DNA of 64,000 nt. Source: Olleya aquimaris. Lineage in GTDB: Bacteria > Bacteroidota > Bacteroidia > Flavobacteriales > Flavobacteriaceae. The stretch's first letter is position 1. Every line of letters starts with the position of its first letter. Below are positions 36,735 to 46,030 of this stretch, piece after piece. The stretch covers positions 186,001-250,000 of the forward strand of contig NZ_QLLO01000001.1 in the NCBI RefSeq assembly GCF_003259525.1. The letters are read 5' to 3'. Under the pieces are notes generated by a model. That model saw only the letters and a program-made list of their open reading frames with translations. It was not told the DNA's origin and ran no database searches. Made by a program: the position numbers and the translations under genes.

Positions 36735-37121
36735 ATGAAAAATAAGCAGCAAGAGCAATTTTCTATTCAAAATATTATAGCAAAAGGCACTAAAATAGTA
36801 GGTGACTTTTTTAGTGAAGGCGACTTACGTATTGACGGAATTATTGAAGGTAATATTGAAACTCCTGGAAAAGTTGTAATAGGTAAAGATGGAGAAATTA
36901 TAGGAAAACTTAAATGTAGTAACGCACATTTTGAAGGAAAATTAAACGGAACAATAGAGCTTACAGAAACATTAACGTTAAAAGCTACTGCACATATAGA
37001 AGGTGATGTAGTGACTCAAAAATTAGCGGTAGAACCTGGAGCAACCTTTAACGTAACGTGTGTTATGAAAACCACAGTAAAAGACTTAAATGGCGGATCC
37101 AAAACCCAAAAAACAGCCTAA
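36735..37121 (+). CDS. bactofilin family cytoskeletal protein
   Basis: A 128-residue protein whose middle, residues about 18-110, has the right-handed beta-helix repeat of bactofilins (KIVGDFFSEGDLRIDGIIEG, then GKVVIGKDGEIIGKLKC and KLNGTIELTETL). Bactofilins form filaments at the inner membrane and help organise envelope synthesis. It starts 12 bases after sprE and its 3' end overlaps atpZ by 32 bases, so sprE, the bactofilin and atpZ may share a transcript. Confidence 0.92.
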   Translation: MKNKQQEQFSIQNIIAKGTKIVGDFFSEGDLRIDGIIEGNIETPGKVVIGKDGEIIGKLKCSNAHFEGKLNGTIELTETLTLKATAHIEGDVVTQKLAVEPGATFNVTCVMKTTVKDLNGGSKTQKTA

Positions 37122-37314
37122 CCCATACGTTAGATTTATTGCTGTAGGTTTCCAAATGGGAGCCACTATATGGTTGGGAAATCTTTTTGGAGAATGGTTA
37201 GACACTAAATACCAAACCACCTATTGGGAAAATGTTATAACGCTTCTAGCAGTTTTTATGTCCATGTATTTAGTTATCAGTCAAGTTTTAAAACTATCTA
37301 AGGACAATGATTAA
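37090..37314 (+). CDS. AtpZ/AtpI family protein
   Basis: A 74-residue protein with two membrane helices (about residues 14-34 and 45-66) and the family pattern YVRFIAVGFQMGATIWLGNL followed by GEWLD. AtpZ/AtpI proteins help assemble the c-ring or handle divalent cations for the ATP synthase. It precedes the atp genes, separated by one small membrane protein gene. The start overlaps the bactofilin gene by 32 bases but is in a different frame and gives the normal N-terminus. Confidence 0.85.
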   Translation: MADPKPKKQPNPYVRFIAVGFQMGATIWLGNLFGEWLDTKYQTTYWENVITLLAVFMSMYLVISQVLKLSKDND

Positions 37315-37693
37315 AAAAATTATTTTTTTTCTATTGGCTTTTTTGGTGTTGTTTGTTGCAACTTTTGTATTGCATGATTACATACTAAACAGTAATTCTA
37401 TTTACCTAAGGTTTTTGTTGTTACCAGTTTACACGTTTCATTTTGTGTTTTCATTTATAATAAGTGCCCTTTTTTTACTGCTTTCAAATTCTTCTAAATG
37501 GCAAACACAACTAGGATTCTTGTATATTTTTGCACTTATTACCAAAGTGTTGTTTTTTGCAATTGTGTTTAAAGATTCCATATTTAACCTAGATAATTTA
37601 ACTAGAATGGAAAGCTTTAATTTGTTAATTCCACTATTTCTATTTCTGTTTCTTGAAGTGTATTTTATAGCTAATATTTTAAACAAAAAATAG
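37307..37693 (+). CDS. small membrane protein upstream of atpB (DUF6168-like)
   Basis: A 128-residue protein with four predicted helices (about residues 4-24, 36-58, 67-89 and 102-124) and no long loops. It overlaps atpZ by eight bases. Proteins of this size and topology occupy the position of AtpI, or of the flavobacterial DUF6168 family, before atpB. An assembly role is inferred from position only. Confidence 0.68.
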   Translation: MIKKIIFFLLAFLVLFVATFVLHDYILNSNSIYLRFLLLPVYTFHFVFSFIISALFLLLSNSSKWQTQLGFLYIFALITKVLFFAIVFKDSIFNLDNLTRMESFNLLIPLFLFLFLEVYFIANILNKK

Positions 37694-37741
37694 TCTAAAA
37701 AGTTATTCAATAAAAATTAAATTTATTTTCAAATAATTACC

Positions 37742-37749
37742 TACCTTTG
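37742..37749 (+). promoter_or_regulatory. -7 promoter element for the atp operon
   Basis: TACCTTTG, followed by C, is an exact TAnnTTTG match 41 bases before the atpB ATG, in a 96-base gap after the small membrane protein gene. The -33 site at 19 bases is not a clear TTG, so strength is uncertain. Confidence 0.6.
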
Positions 37750-37789
37750 CACGGAATTTAAAAACGCGGTTTTTTTGATTTTTTTAACA

Positions 37790-39207
<1,418 letters not shown>

Positions 39208-39223
39208 GCAGCAAACAAACTAT

Positions 39224-39264
39224 AAAACACACATCTGCAACGGTTGGTTGCAGGTTGTGTTTTT
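39224..39264 (+). other. hairpin between atpE and atpF, possible attenuator or mRNA-stability element
   Basis: Arms at 39224-39241 and 39247-39264 pair over about 16 bases (AAAACACA and CTGCAAC on the left, GTTGCAG and TGTGTTTT on the right) with one small bulge and a five-base loop, followed by a T/A run. Its position directly after the gene needed in excess suggests partial termination or 3'-end protection of an atpBE transcript. Confidence 0.6.
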
Positions 39265-39301
39265 AAATTAAAAAAAGAAAAAATTTCAAATACACTTAAG
39301 T

Positions 39302-39802
39302 ATGGACAAGTTATTAAATGATTTTTCACCAGGACTATTTGTAGTTCAAACTATATTATTATTACTATTAATCTTTTTAATGGTAAAATTTGCGTGGAAA
39401 CCTATTTTAAATTCTTTAAATGAAAGAGAAGAAGGGATTCAAGATGCATTAGACGCTGCAGAAAAAGCAAAGTTAGAAATGCAAAATCTTCAAGCAGATA
39501 ACGATAAGTTATTAAAAGAAGCACGTGCAGAACGTGAAGCTATGCTTAAAGAAGCTAGAGAACTTAAAAATAAAATGATTGACGACGCTAAAACTGAAGC
39601 ACAAACGCAAGCAAACAATATGATTGCTCAAGCACAAGCTGCTATTGAAAGCGAAAAAAAATCTGCTATGGCTGAATTAAAAAGTCATGTATCTAGTCTT
39701 TCTATCGAGATTGCAGAAAAAGTAGTACGTCAAGAATTATCTAACAAAGACAAACAATTTGAGTTAGTAGAGTCTATGTTAGGTGATGCAAAATTAAACT
39801 AG
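39302..39802 (+). CDS. atpF: ATP synthase F0 subunit b (AtpF)
   Basis: The peripheral-stalk subunit: one N-terminal membrane helix (about residues 11-31) then a continuous Ala/Lys/Glu-rich coiled coil with KFAWKPILNSLNEREEGIQ marking its start. The 166 residues are normal. It is separated from atpE by 94 bases containing a hairpin and precedes atpH by seven bases. Confidence 0.95.
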   Translation: MDKLLNDFSPGLFVVQTILLLLLIFLMVKFAWKPILNSLNEREEGIQDALDAAEKAKLEMQNLQADNDKLLKEARAEREAMLKEARELKNKMIDDAKTEAQTQANNMIAQAQAAIESEKKSAMAELKSHVSSLSIEIAEKVVRQELSNKDKQFELVESMLGDAKLN

Positions 39803-39809
39803 TCAAAAC

Positions 39810-40346
39810 ATGGCAGGAGAAAGAGCAGCAATACGTTACGCAAAAGCAGTACTTAGCTTAGCAACAGAAAAGAAAACCGCTGAGGTTGTCAATTCTGATA
39901 TGGAGCTAATTACTAACACTATAGCGCAAAGTAAAGACTTAAAAGATATGCTTTACAGTCCTGTAATACGTTCGTCGGTTAAAAAGTCTGCATTATTAGA
40001 AATTTTTAAAAATTCTAACGAAGCAACAACCAATTTAATAGACGTACTTATTGCTAATAAGCGTACTTCTTTATTACCAGAAGTGGCAACAACTTATACA
40101 AGGTTGTTTGAAGAACAAAAAGGAAGTCAAATTGCAATTGTGACGACAGCAGTACCTTTAACGGATGCTTTAGAAACTAAAGTTTTAGCAAAAGTTAAAG
40201 AGTTAACAGGAAAAGACACTGCAATTAAAAATATAGTAGATGAAAACATTTTAGGTGGTTTCATATTAAGAGTTGGAGATACAGAGTATAACGCAAGTAT
40301 CGCTAACCAATTAAATAAATTAAAAAGAGAATTTACTTTAAATTAA
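39810..40346 (+). CDS. atpH: ATP synthase F1 subunit delta (AtpH)
   Basis: Delta links the peripheral stalk to the F1 head. The protein opens with AAIRYAKAVLSLA (family pattern RYAxAL) and ends with the conserved ENILGGFILRVGDTEYNASI and a LKREF tail. At 178 residues it is full length. It sits between atpF and atpA with gaps of seven and six bases. Confidence 0.95.
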   Translation: MAGERAAIRYAKAVLSLATEKKTAEVVNSDMELITNTIAQSKDLKDMLYSPVIRSSVKKSALLEIFKNSNEATTNLIDVLIANKRTSLLPEVATTYTRLFEEQKGSQIAIVTTAVPLTDALETKVLAKVKELTGKDTAIKNIVDENILGGFILRVGDTEYNASIANQLNKLKREFTLN

Positions 40347-40352
40347 AATAAA

Positions 40353-41933
40353 ATGGCAGAAGTAAAACCAGCTGAAGTATCAGCAATCTTAAAACAACAG
40401 TTATCAGGTTTTGAAGCTAGCGCTTCATTAGACGAAGTTGGAACAGTATTAACAGTAGGTGATGGTATCGTTCGTGCTTACGGATTATCTAACGCACAAT
40501 ATGGTGAGTTAGTAGAATTTGATGGCGGATTAGAAGGTATCGTACTTAATCTTGAAGAAGATAACGTAGGTATTGTATTGTTAGGAACTTCAGTAGGAGT
40601 TAGAGAAGGATCTACAGTAAAACGTACTAACCGTATTGCCTCTATTAATGTAGGTGAAGGTATTGTTGGACGTGTTGTAGATACTTTAGGTAACCCAATT
40701 GATGGTAAAGGACCAATCACTGGTGACACTTATGAAATGCCTTTAGAGCGTAAAGCACCTGGAGTTATTTACAGAGAGCCAGTAACAGAACCATTACAAA
40801 CAGGTATTAAAGCAATTGATGCAATGATTCCTGTAGGTAGAGGTCAACGTGAGTTAGTAATTGGTGACCGTCAAACAGGTAAAACTACCGTTTGTATTGA
40901 TGCGATTTTAAATCAAAAAGAATTTTACGATGCTGGTAACCCAGTATATTGTATATATGTTGCAGTTGGGCAAAAAGCATCAACAGTAGCAAACATTGCT
41001 AAAACTTTAGAAGAAAAAGGAGCTTTAGCTTACACAACAATAGTAGCTGCAAACGCATCAGATCCTGCTGCAATGCAAGTTTATGCACCAATGACAGGAG
41101 CATCTATTGGAGAATATTTTAGAGATACTGGTCGTCCAGCTTTAATTGTATTTGATGATTTATCAAAACAAGCAGTTGCATATCGTGAGGTATCTTTATT
41201 ATTACGTCGTCCACCAGGACGTGAGGCGTATCCAGGAGACGTTTTCTACTTACACTCAAGATTATTAGAGCGTTCTGCAAAAATTATAGATAATGATGCA
41301 ATTGCTAAAGAAATGAATGACTTACCAGAGTCATTAAAACCAATCGTAAAAGGTGGTGGTTCTTTAACAGCATTACCAATTATCGAAACGCAAGCAGGTG
41401 ACGTATCAGCATATATTCCAACAAACGTAATTTCTATTACAGATGGACAAATCTTTTTAGATGGAGATTTATTTAACTCTGGTGTACGTCCAGCAATTAA
41501 CGTAGGTATTTCGGTATCTCGTGTTGGTGGTAACGCACAGATTAAATCTATGAAAAAAGTATCTGGAACATTAAAATTAGACCAAGCACAATTCCGTGAA
41601 TTAGAAGCGTTTGCTAAATTTGGTTCAGATCTAGATGCAGTGACATTAAACGTAATTAATAAAGGAAAACGTAACGTAGAGATCTTAAAGCAAGCTCAAA
41701 ACGATCCGTTTACAGTAGAAGACCAAGTAGCAATAATCTACGCAGGTTCTAAAAACTTATTAAAAGACGTACCAGTTGAAAAAGTAAAAGAATTTGAACG
41801 TGATTACTTAGAATTCTTAAACGCTAAACACAGAGGTGTTTTAGATACTTTAAAAGCAGGAAAATTAACAGATGAGGTTACAGATACTTTAATGACTGTA
41901 GCAAAAGACTTATCTGCTAAATATAGAAACTAG
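40353..41933 (+). CDS. atpA: ATP synthase F1 subunit alpha (AtpA)
   Basis: Alpha is the non-catalytic nucleotide-binding subunit of F1. The 526-residue protein has the P-loop [11 protein letters not shown] near residue 171, a [20 protein letters not shown] segment, and the alpha signature [17 protein letters not shown] near residue 378. Codon choice and sequence are strongly conserved. It is followed by an 81-base gap holding a long inverted repeat, then atpG. Confidence 0.98.
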   Translation: MAEVKPAEVSAILKQQLSGFEASASLDEVGTVLTVGDGIVRAYGLSNAQYGELVEFDGGLEGIVLNLEEDNVGIVLLGTSVGVREGSTVKRTNRIASINVGEGIVGRVVDTLGNPIDGKGPITGDTYEMPLERKAPGVIYREPVTEPLQTGIKAIDAMIPVGRGQRELVIGDRQTGKTTVCIDAILNQKEFYDAGNPVYCIYVAVGQKASTVANIAKTLEEKGALAYTTIVAANASDPAAMQVYAPMTGASIGEYFRDTGRPALIVFDDLSKQAVAYREVSLLLRRPPGREAYPGDVFYLHSRLLERSAKIIDNDAIAKEMNDLPESLKPIVKGGGSLTALPIIETQAGDVSAYIPTNVISITDGQIFLDGDLFNSGVRPAINVGISVSRVGGNAQIKSMKKVSGTLKLDQAQFRELEAFAKFGSDLDAVTLNVINKGKRNVEILKQAQNDPFTVEDQVAIIYAGSKNLLKDVPVEKVKEFERDYLEFLNAKHRGVLDTLKAGKLTDEVTDTLMTVAKDLSAKYRN

Positions 41934-41945
41934 TAATAAGTAAAT

Positions 41946-42000
41946 AGTCTTTAGTATAAAGTAACTATTTAAATAGATCAAACACTTTACACTAAAGACT
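41946..42000. repeat. long inverted repeat between atpA and atpG
   Basis: Arms of 17 bases at 41946-41962 and 41984-42000 are complementary except at one position, and the 21-base loop contains a perfect 12-base palindrome CTATTTAAATAG (41965-41976). There is no T-run after the right arm, so it does not look like a standard terminator. It occupies most of the gap, ending 15 bases before the atpG ATG. Confidence 0.75.
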
Positions 42001-42014
42001 TAATACTATCAAAG

Positions 42015-42875
42015 ATGGCTAATTTAAAAGAAATACGTAACAGAATATCTTCAGTATCTTCAACGATGCAGATTACTAGTGCCATGAAAATGGTATCTGC
42101 TGCTAAGTTAAAGAAGGCTCAAGATGCGATTACTGCAATGCGTCCGTATTCGGATAAGTTAACAGAGCTTTTACAAAGCTTAAGTGCAACTTTAGATGCA
42201 GATTCTGGAAGTAAATATGCAGAACAACGCGACGTAAATAATGTGTTAATTGTTTCTATTACTTCTAATAGAGGATTGTGTGGTGCTTTTAATTCTAATA
42301 TTATTAAGCAAACACAACACTTAATTTCTAATGTGTATGCAGGTAAAAAAGTATCTGTATTAGCAATTGGAAAAAAAGCAAACGATGCATTTTCAAAGCA
42401 AGGTATTGTTATTGCAAATAAAAGTTCTGTTTTTGATGACTTAACTTTTGATAATGTAGCTGAAATTGCAGAAATGCTAATGGATAAATTTACTGAAGGC
42501 GAATTTGATAAAATCGAAATCGTTTACAATAAGTTTAAAAATGCTGCCACTCAAATTGTAATGACAGAGCAGTTTTTACCAATTGTACCAATAGAGGGTG
42601 AAGCAGAAAACAATTCAGATTATATTTTTGAACCTTCAAAAATTGAAATCGTAGAGCAATTGATTCCTAAGTCGTTAAAAACGCAATTATACAAAGGGAT
42701 TAGAGATAGTTTTGCAAGCGAGCATGGTGCACGTATGACAGCTATGCACAAAGCAACAGATAACGCAACCGAGTTGAGAGATCAATTAAAGTTAACGTAC
42801 AACAAAGCACGTCAAGCAGCAATTACCAACGAAATCTTAGAAATTGTTGGTGGTGCAGAAGCATTGAACAATTAG
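42015..42875 (+). CDS. atpG: ATP synthase F1 subunit gamma (AtpG)
   Basis: Gamma is the rotor shaft of F1. The N-terminal coiled coil NLKEIRNRISSVSSTMQITS followed by AMKMVSAAKLKKAQ, the SNRGLCGAFN segment near residue 81, and the C-terminal YNKARQAAITNEILEIVGGA are canonical. At 286 residues it is full length. It is the last atp gene here; atpD (beta) and atpC (epsilon) are absent, as in the split atp operons of Bacteroidota. A terminator follows at 42970. Confidence 0.97.
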   Translation: MANLKEIRNRISSVSSTMQITSAMKMVSAAKLKKAQDAITAMRPYSDKLTELLQSLSATLDADSGSKYAEQRDVNNVLIVSITSNRGLCGAFNSNIIKQTQHLISNVYAGKKVSVLAIGKKANDAFSKQGIVIANKSSVFDDLTFDNVAEIAEMLMDKFTEGEFDKIEIVYNKFKNAATQIVMTEQFLPIVPIEGEAENNSDYIFEPSKIEIVEQLIPKSLKTQLYKGIRDSFASEHGARMTAMHKATDNATELRDQLKLTYNKARQAAITNEILEIVGGAEALNN

Positions 42876-42930
42876 AGCAAGCGATAGCGAAGTCAAATTT
42901 TCAATAAAGAGAAGCTTTAAATAATTAATC

Positions 42931-42957
42931 TGTCATTCCTAAATAGCTAGGAATCCA
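42931..42957. repeat. degenerate dispersed palindrome (TCATTCCT...AGGAATC type)
   Basis: TGTCATTCCT ... AGGAATCCAC forms an imperfect palindrome of the intergenic family with consensus near TCATTCCTGCGAAAGCAGGAATC, which I have seen in many flavobacterial genomes. A related copy is at 47052. It lies between atpG and its terminator. Confidence 0.55.
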
Positions 42958-42969
42958 CAATAATTTACT

Positions 42970-43001
42970 AAAACCTTATTCAATTTGAATAAGGTTTTTT
43001 T
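42970..43001 (+). terminator. Rho-independent terminator of the atp operon
   Basis: A stem AAAACCTTATTCAA / TTGAATAAGGTTTT (42970-42998) with a tight centre, followed by T residues, 95 bases after the atpG stop. Confidence 0.88.
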
Positions 43002-43044
43002 ATGGAATACATTTTGATTAATTACCTTTATAAAAAACATAATT

Positions 43045-43506
43045 ATGCAATTCTTTAAATACCTAAGCGTTACTGTATTATCAAGTGTTCTTTTTATGCA
43101 GTGTTCAAGCACAAAACAACTTCAAAAGGAAGCATCTTTTAAAACAGATCAAGTCTATTACCAATCATGGGTTGCTGGAGTTAAAGGTGGTGGTTCAGGT
43201 ATTAATGTTTTTATTCCTATAACTTCAGAATTAAAAACTTTAAAATTGGACAGTTTGTATTTTAGACAATATAAAATGGCGTTGCAAACACAACCAAATA
43301 ATCCAAATTTGTATATAGGACGTATCTTAACAAAGGCTAATCAACAAGAAGGCTTTAAAGAAGAAACGACCAAAATTCCTTTTGATTTACAACCAAACGA
43401 AGCTGTTGTGAGTTATATAGAAAATAATGATATTAAGTATTATAAAATTGAAAATATCATAGAAAAACCAGCAGAACAATATCCAAGCGCGCCTCCAAAA
43501 AATTAA
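43045..43506 (+). CDS. hypothetical lipoprotein (first of a tandem pair)
   Basis: A 153-residue lipoprotein with signal MQFFKYLSVTVLSSVLFMQC, so it is exported and lipidated. The mature part has QVYYQSWVAGVKGGGSGINV, LDSLYFRQYK, a KIPFDLQPNEAVVSYIENN segment and a YPSAPPKN end. I do not recognise a named family. The next gene encodes a paralogue of identical length, 16 bases downstream. A weak -7-like TACCTTTA lies at 43023-43030. Confidence 0.75.
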   Translation: MQFFKYLSVTVLSSVLFMQCSSTKQLQKEASFKTDQVYYQSWVAGVKGGGSGINVFIPITSELKTLKLDSLYFRQYKMALQTQPNNPNLYIGRILTKANQQEGFKEETTKIPFDLQPNEAVVSYIENNDIKYYKIENIIEKPAEQYPSAPPKN

Positions 43507-43522
43507 TTATTACCACCCATCA

Positions 43523-43984
43523 ATGAAACCTACTATTACAAATAATCTATTACTATTATTGATAATCGTTTCAATATTTAGTTGTAAACCGTCACAATAT
43601 GCATTTCAAAAAGAAGCGCCTTTACAATTAACTCGTGCTTATTTTAATAATTGGACTACTGGAGTTAAAATAGGGAGTGTGGGTGTTAATATATACTTTG
43701 CAAACCTTATTCCAGAACACAATATTACTATTGATAGTGTTTATTTTAGACGAATGAAAGGTAAGCTTTATGAAGGTAAAGGCTTGTATAAATCTAGATT
43801 AACCAAAAGATTGACAAACGCAGAAGACAATGCTTTGACCACTACTGGCTTTTTTCCTTTTGACCTAGGTAACAGAGAATGTGCAATTAGTTATATTGAA
43901 GATGGTGTAACTAAATACTACAAAGTTGACTATGTTGCAGAAAAAGAAGGCGTTTACTATCCTGATGGTCCACCTAACGACTAA
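43523..43984 (+). CDS. hypothetical lipoprotein (second of a tandem pair)
   Basis: Also 153 residues, with signal ending LLLLLIIVSIFSC. It aligns end to end with the preceding protein: AYFNNWTTGVKIGSVGVNIY for QVYYQSWVAGVKGGGSGINV, IDSVYFRRMKGKL for LDSLYFRQYKMAL, FFPFDLGNRECAISYIEDG, and YYPDGPPND at the end. This is a clear tandem duplication with considerable divergence. Function unknown; the lipobox and lack of charged retention signals suggest the outer membrane or surface. Confidence 0.75.
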   Translation: MKPTITNNLLLLLIIVSIFSCKPSQYAFQKEAPLQLTRAYFNNWTTGVKIGSVGVNIYFANLIPEHNITIDSVYFRRMKGKLYEGKGLYKSRLTKRLTNAEDNALTTTGFFPFDLGNRECAISYIEDGVTKYYKVDYVAEKEGVYYPDGPPND

Positions 43985-44038
43985 GGTTTTTTAAACTGCA
44001 ACAAATTCAATACATTTAAGCCAAATTAAACAACTGCT

Positions 44039-45463
44039 TTGAGCGTACTAAAAAAGTTTTTTAAAGACACAATTATTTATGGTTTAGCAACCGTTTTACC
44101 ACGTCTAATGAACTTTATTTTAGTACCACTACACACAGACAAATTAAAAACAGTTAGTTACTCAGACAACACCACGTTTTATGTCTATGCTGCTTTTTTT
44201 AATGTGCTTCTAACGTATGGAATGGAAACTGCGTTTTTCAGGTTTTTTTCTAAATCTGAAGAAAAAGATAAAGTTTTCTCCACTACTTTTATTAGTTTAA
44301 TTGTGACTACAGTAGTGTTTTTAATTGGTGTATTGCTGTTTAATCAGCAACTTTCTGTGTGGTTAGATATAGACCCTAAATACTTTAAGCTTTTAATTGG
44401 TCTATTAGTGTTGGACACACTAGTCGTTGCACCATTTGCATATTTACGCGCAACTGGACGACCAATAAAATTTGCTTCAATTAAAATAGCAAATATCTTA
44501 ATTTATGTCATTCTTAATTATTTCTTTCTTTGGGCAATTCCTAAATTTGAAATGGATTTTTCTTGGTATGATAAAACCGATTTAGTACAATATATTTTTA
44601 TAGCCAATTTAGCAGCAAGTATTTTTACATTTATACTATTAACACCTTACTTTTTTAAAACCAAACTACAGTTTAGTACTACTATTTTCAAACAACTTTT
44701 AAGCTATGGATGGCCAATTATGGTTGCTGGTTTAGCGTATGTGATTAATGAAAACTTTGACAAATGGATTTTACCTCATCTAATGGATAAAAACATTAAT
44801 GGTGCCTACAGTGGTTGTTATAAAATTGCTGTATTTATGACCATTTTTATTCAAGCCTTTCGTTTGGGTGCAGAGCCTTTTTTCTTTTCGCATGCCAAAG
44901 AAAAAAACGCCAAAGAAACCTACGCACTAATCATGAAGTATTTTGTAATTGCTGGTAGTTTAATGTTAGTATTTATCATAGCGTATTTAGACGTTTTTAA
45001 AATTCTGTTAGTTAAAGATGAAAGCTATTGGGTAGCCATTCAAATTGTGCCAATAGTACTATTAGCCAATTTGTGCTTAGGAATTTATTTCAATTTAGCC
45101 ATTTGGTATAAGCTAACGGACAAAACTAGATATGGTATGTATTTATCAATAGTTGGAGCCATAATCACCATTGTATTTAATATTTTATTAATACCAGAAA
45201 TAGGTTTTATAGCAGCAGCTTGGGCAACATTAGCAGCTTACGGAATAATGATGATTTTATCCTATTTTTTAGGACAAAAACATTATCCAGTACCTTACAA
45301 TTTAAAACAAATTTTAGTCTATTTAGGTATTGCAATTGTATTATCTGTATTAGCCTTACAAACCAATTCTAACTATTATCTAAATACCGTTTTAGTTTTA
45401 GTATTTTTGGGATTAATTGTTGTTTTTGAAAAAAAGGAACTCAAACAATTATTAAAAAAATAG
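44039..45463 (+). CDS. polysaccharide flippase-type membrane protein (MATE/PST superfamily)
   Basis: A 474-residue protein with about 12-14 helices and the superfamily N-terminus: KKFFKDTIIYGLATVLPRLM followed by NFILVPLHT, then a METAFFRFFSK segment and a central VINENFDKWILPHLM. Members export lipid-linked glycans or related lipids. It is outside the main polysaccharide locus and beside dut and a sugar nucleotidyltransferase, a position I associate with Flavobacteriaceae, so it may serve a core glycan rather than the variable polysaccharide. The start is TTG. Confidence 0.85.
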   Translation: MSVLKKFFKDTIIYGLATVLPRLMNFILVPLHTDKLKTVSYSDNTTFYVYAAFFNVLLTYGMETAFFRFFSKSEEKDKVFSTTFISLIVTTVVFLIGVLLFNQQLSVWLDIDPKYFKLLIGLLVLDTLVVAPFAYLRATGRPIKFASIKIANILIYVILNYFFLWAIPKFEMDFSWYDKTDLVQYIFIANLAASIFTFILLTPYFFKTKLQFSTTIFKQLLSYGWPIMVAGLAYVINENFDKWILPHLMDKNINGAYSGCYKIAVFMTIFIQAFRLGAEPFFFSHAKEKNAKETYALIMKYFVIAGSLMLVFIIAYLDVFKILLVKDESYWVAIQIVPIVLLANLCLGIYFNLAIWYKLTDKTRYGMYLSIVGAIITIVFNILLIPEIGFIAAAWATLAAYGIMMILSYFLGQKHYPVPYNLKQILVYLGIAIVLSVLALQTNSNYYLNTVLVLVFLGLIVVFEKKELKQLLKK

Positions 45464-45469
45464 ACACGT

Positions 45470-45494
45470 GTCACTCTGAGTGCAGTCAAAGAGT
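45470..45494. repeat. degenerate dispersed repeat (GTCACTCTGAGTGCAGTC type)
   Basis: GTCACTCTGAGTGCAGTCAAAGAG resembles an intergenic repeat family of flavobacterial genomes (consensus near TGTCACTCTGAGCGCAGTCGAAG). A related copy is 460 bases downstream at 45954, so two members flank dut. Confidence 0.55.
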
Positions 45495-45512
45495 TTAGTA
45501 AAAATAAATAAT

Positions 45513-45947
45513 ATGCAAATTAAAATAATCAACAAATCCTATCACGCTTTACCACATTACGAGACTGTAGCGTCTGCAGGTATGGATTTAAGAGCAAATA
45601 TCGAAGAATCAATTACGCTTAAACCATTAGAACGAATTATAGTTAAAACAGGCTTATTTATAGAATTACCAATAGGTTTAGAAGCACAAGTTAGACCAAG
45701 AAGTGGTTTAGCTGCAAAAAAAGGTATTACTGTATTAAACGCTCCAGGAACAGTAGATGCAGATTATAGAGGTGAAATAGGTGTTATTTTAGTCAATTTG
45801 TCAAATGAAGATTTCATTATTGAAAATGGCGAGCGTATAGCACAATTAGTTATTGCAAAACACGAACGTGCAGAATGGATAGAAGTTGAAACACTTTCTG
45901 AAACCTCAAGAGGAGAAGGAGGTTTTGGAAGTACAGGAGTAAAATAA
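45513..45947 (+). CDS. dut: dUTP diphosphatase (dUTPase)
   Basis: Dut hydrolyses dUTP to dUMP, supplying dTMP precursors and keeping uracil out of DNA. All trimeric dUTPase motifs are present: [48 protein letters not shown] and the C-terminal [11 protein letters not shown] start at the ATG at 45513 (144 residues), the normal N-terminus; the upstream frame extension runs into a dispersed repeat. Confidence 0.96.
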   Translation: MQIKIINKSYHALPHYETVASAGMDLRANIEESITLKPLERIIVKTGLFIELPIGLEAQVRPRSGLAAKKGITVLNAPGTVDADYRGEIGVILVNLSNEDFIIENGERIAQLVIAKHERAEWIEVETLSETSRGEGGFGSTGVK

Positions 45948-45953
45948 AAGAGA

Positions 45954-45980
45954 ATGTCAGGTCGAGCGCAGTCGAGACCT
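45954..45980. repeat. degenerate dispersed repeat (GAGCGCAGTCGAGACCT type)
   Basis: ATGTCAGGTCGAGCGCAGTC followed by GAGACCT is a second member of the repeat family at 45470 and has self-complementary ends (AGGTC / GACCT). Confidence 0.55.
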
Positions 45981-46009
45981 AATTATAATTAAAGTTTAAT
46001 TAAAAAGAT

Positions 46010-46024
46010 ACCTGCCTCGCAGGT
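46010..46024. repeat. short hairpin ACCTGC-CTC-GCAGGT
   Basis: A perfect 6-bp stem with a three-base loop, seven bases before the next ATG. It resembles remnants of the same dispersed intergenic palindromes; so close to the start it could also affect translation. Confidence 0.5.
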
Positions 46025-46030
46025 AAGCGT

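Noticed and set aside
44083-44101. Another GCAACC ... GTCTA resembling the ECF promoter
   Set aside because: The spacing is about nine to ten bases instead of 15 and it lies inside the flippase coding region; several other GCAACC occurrences are also internal to genes without a matching -10.
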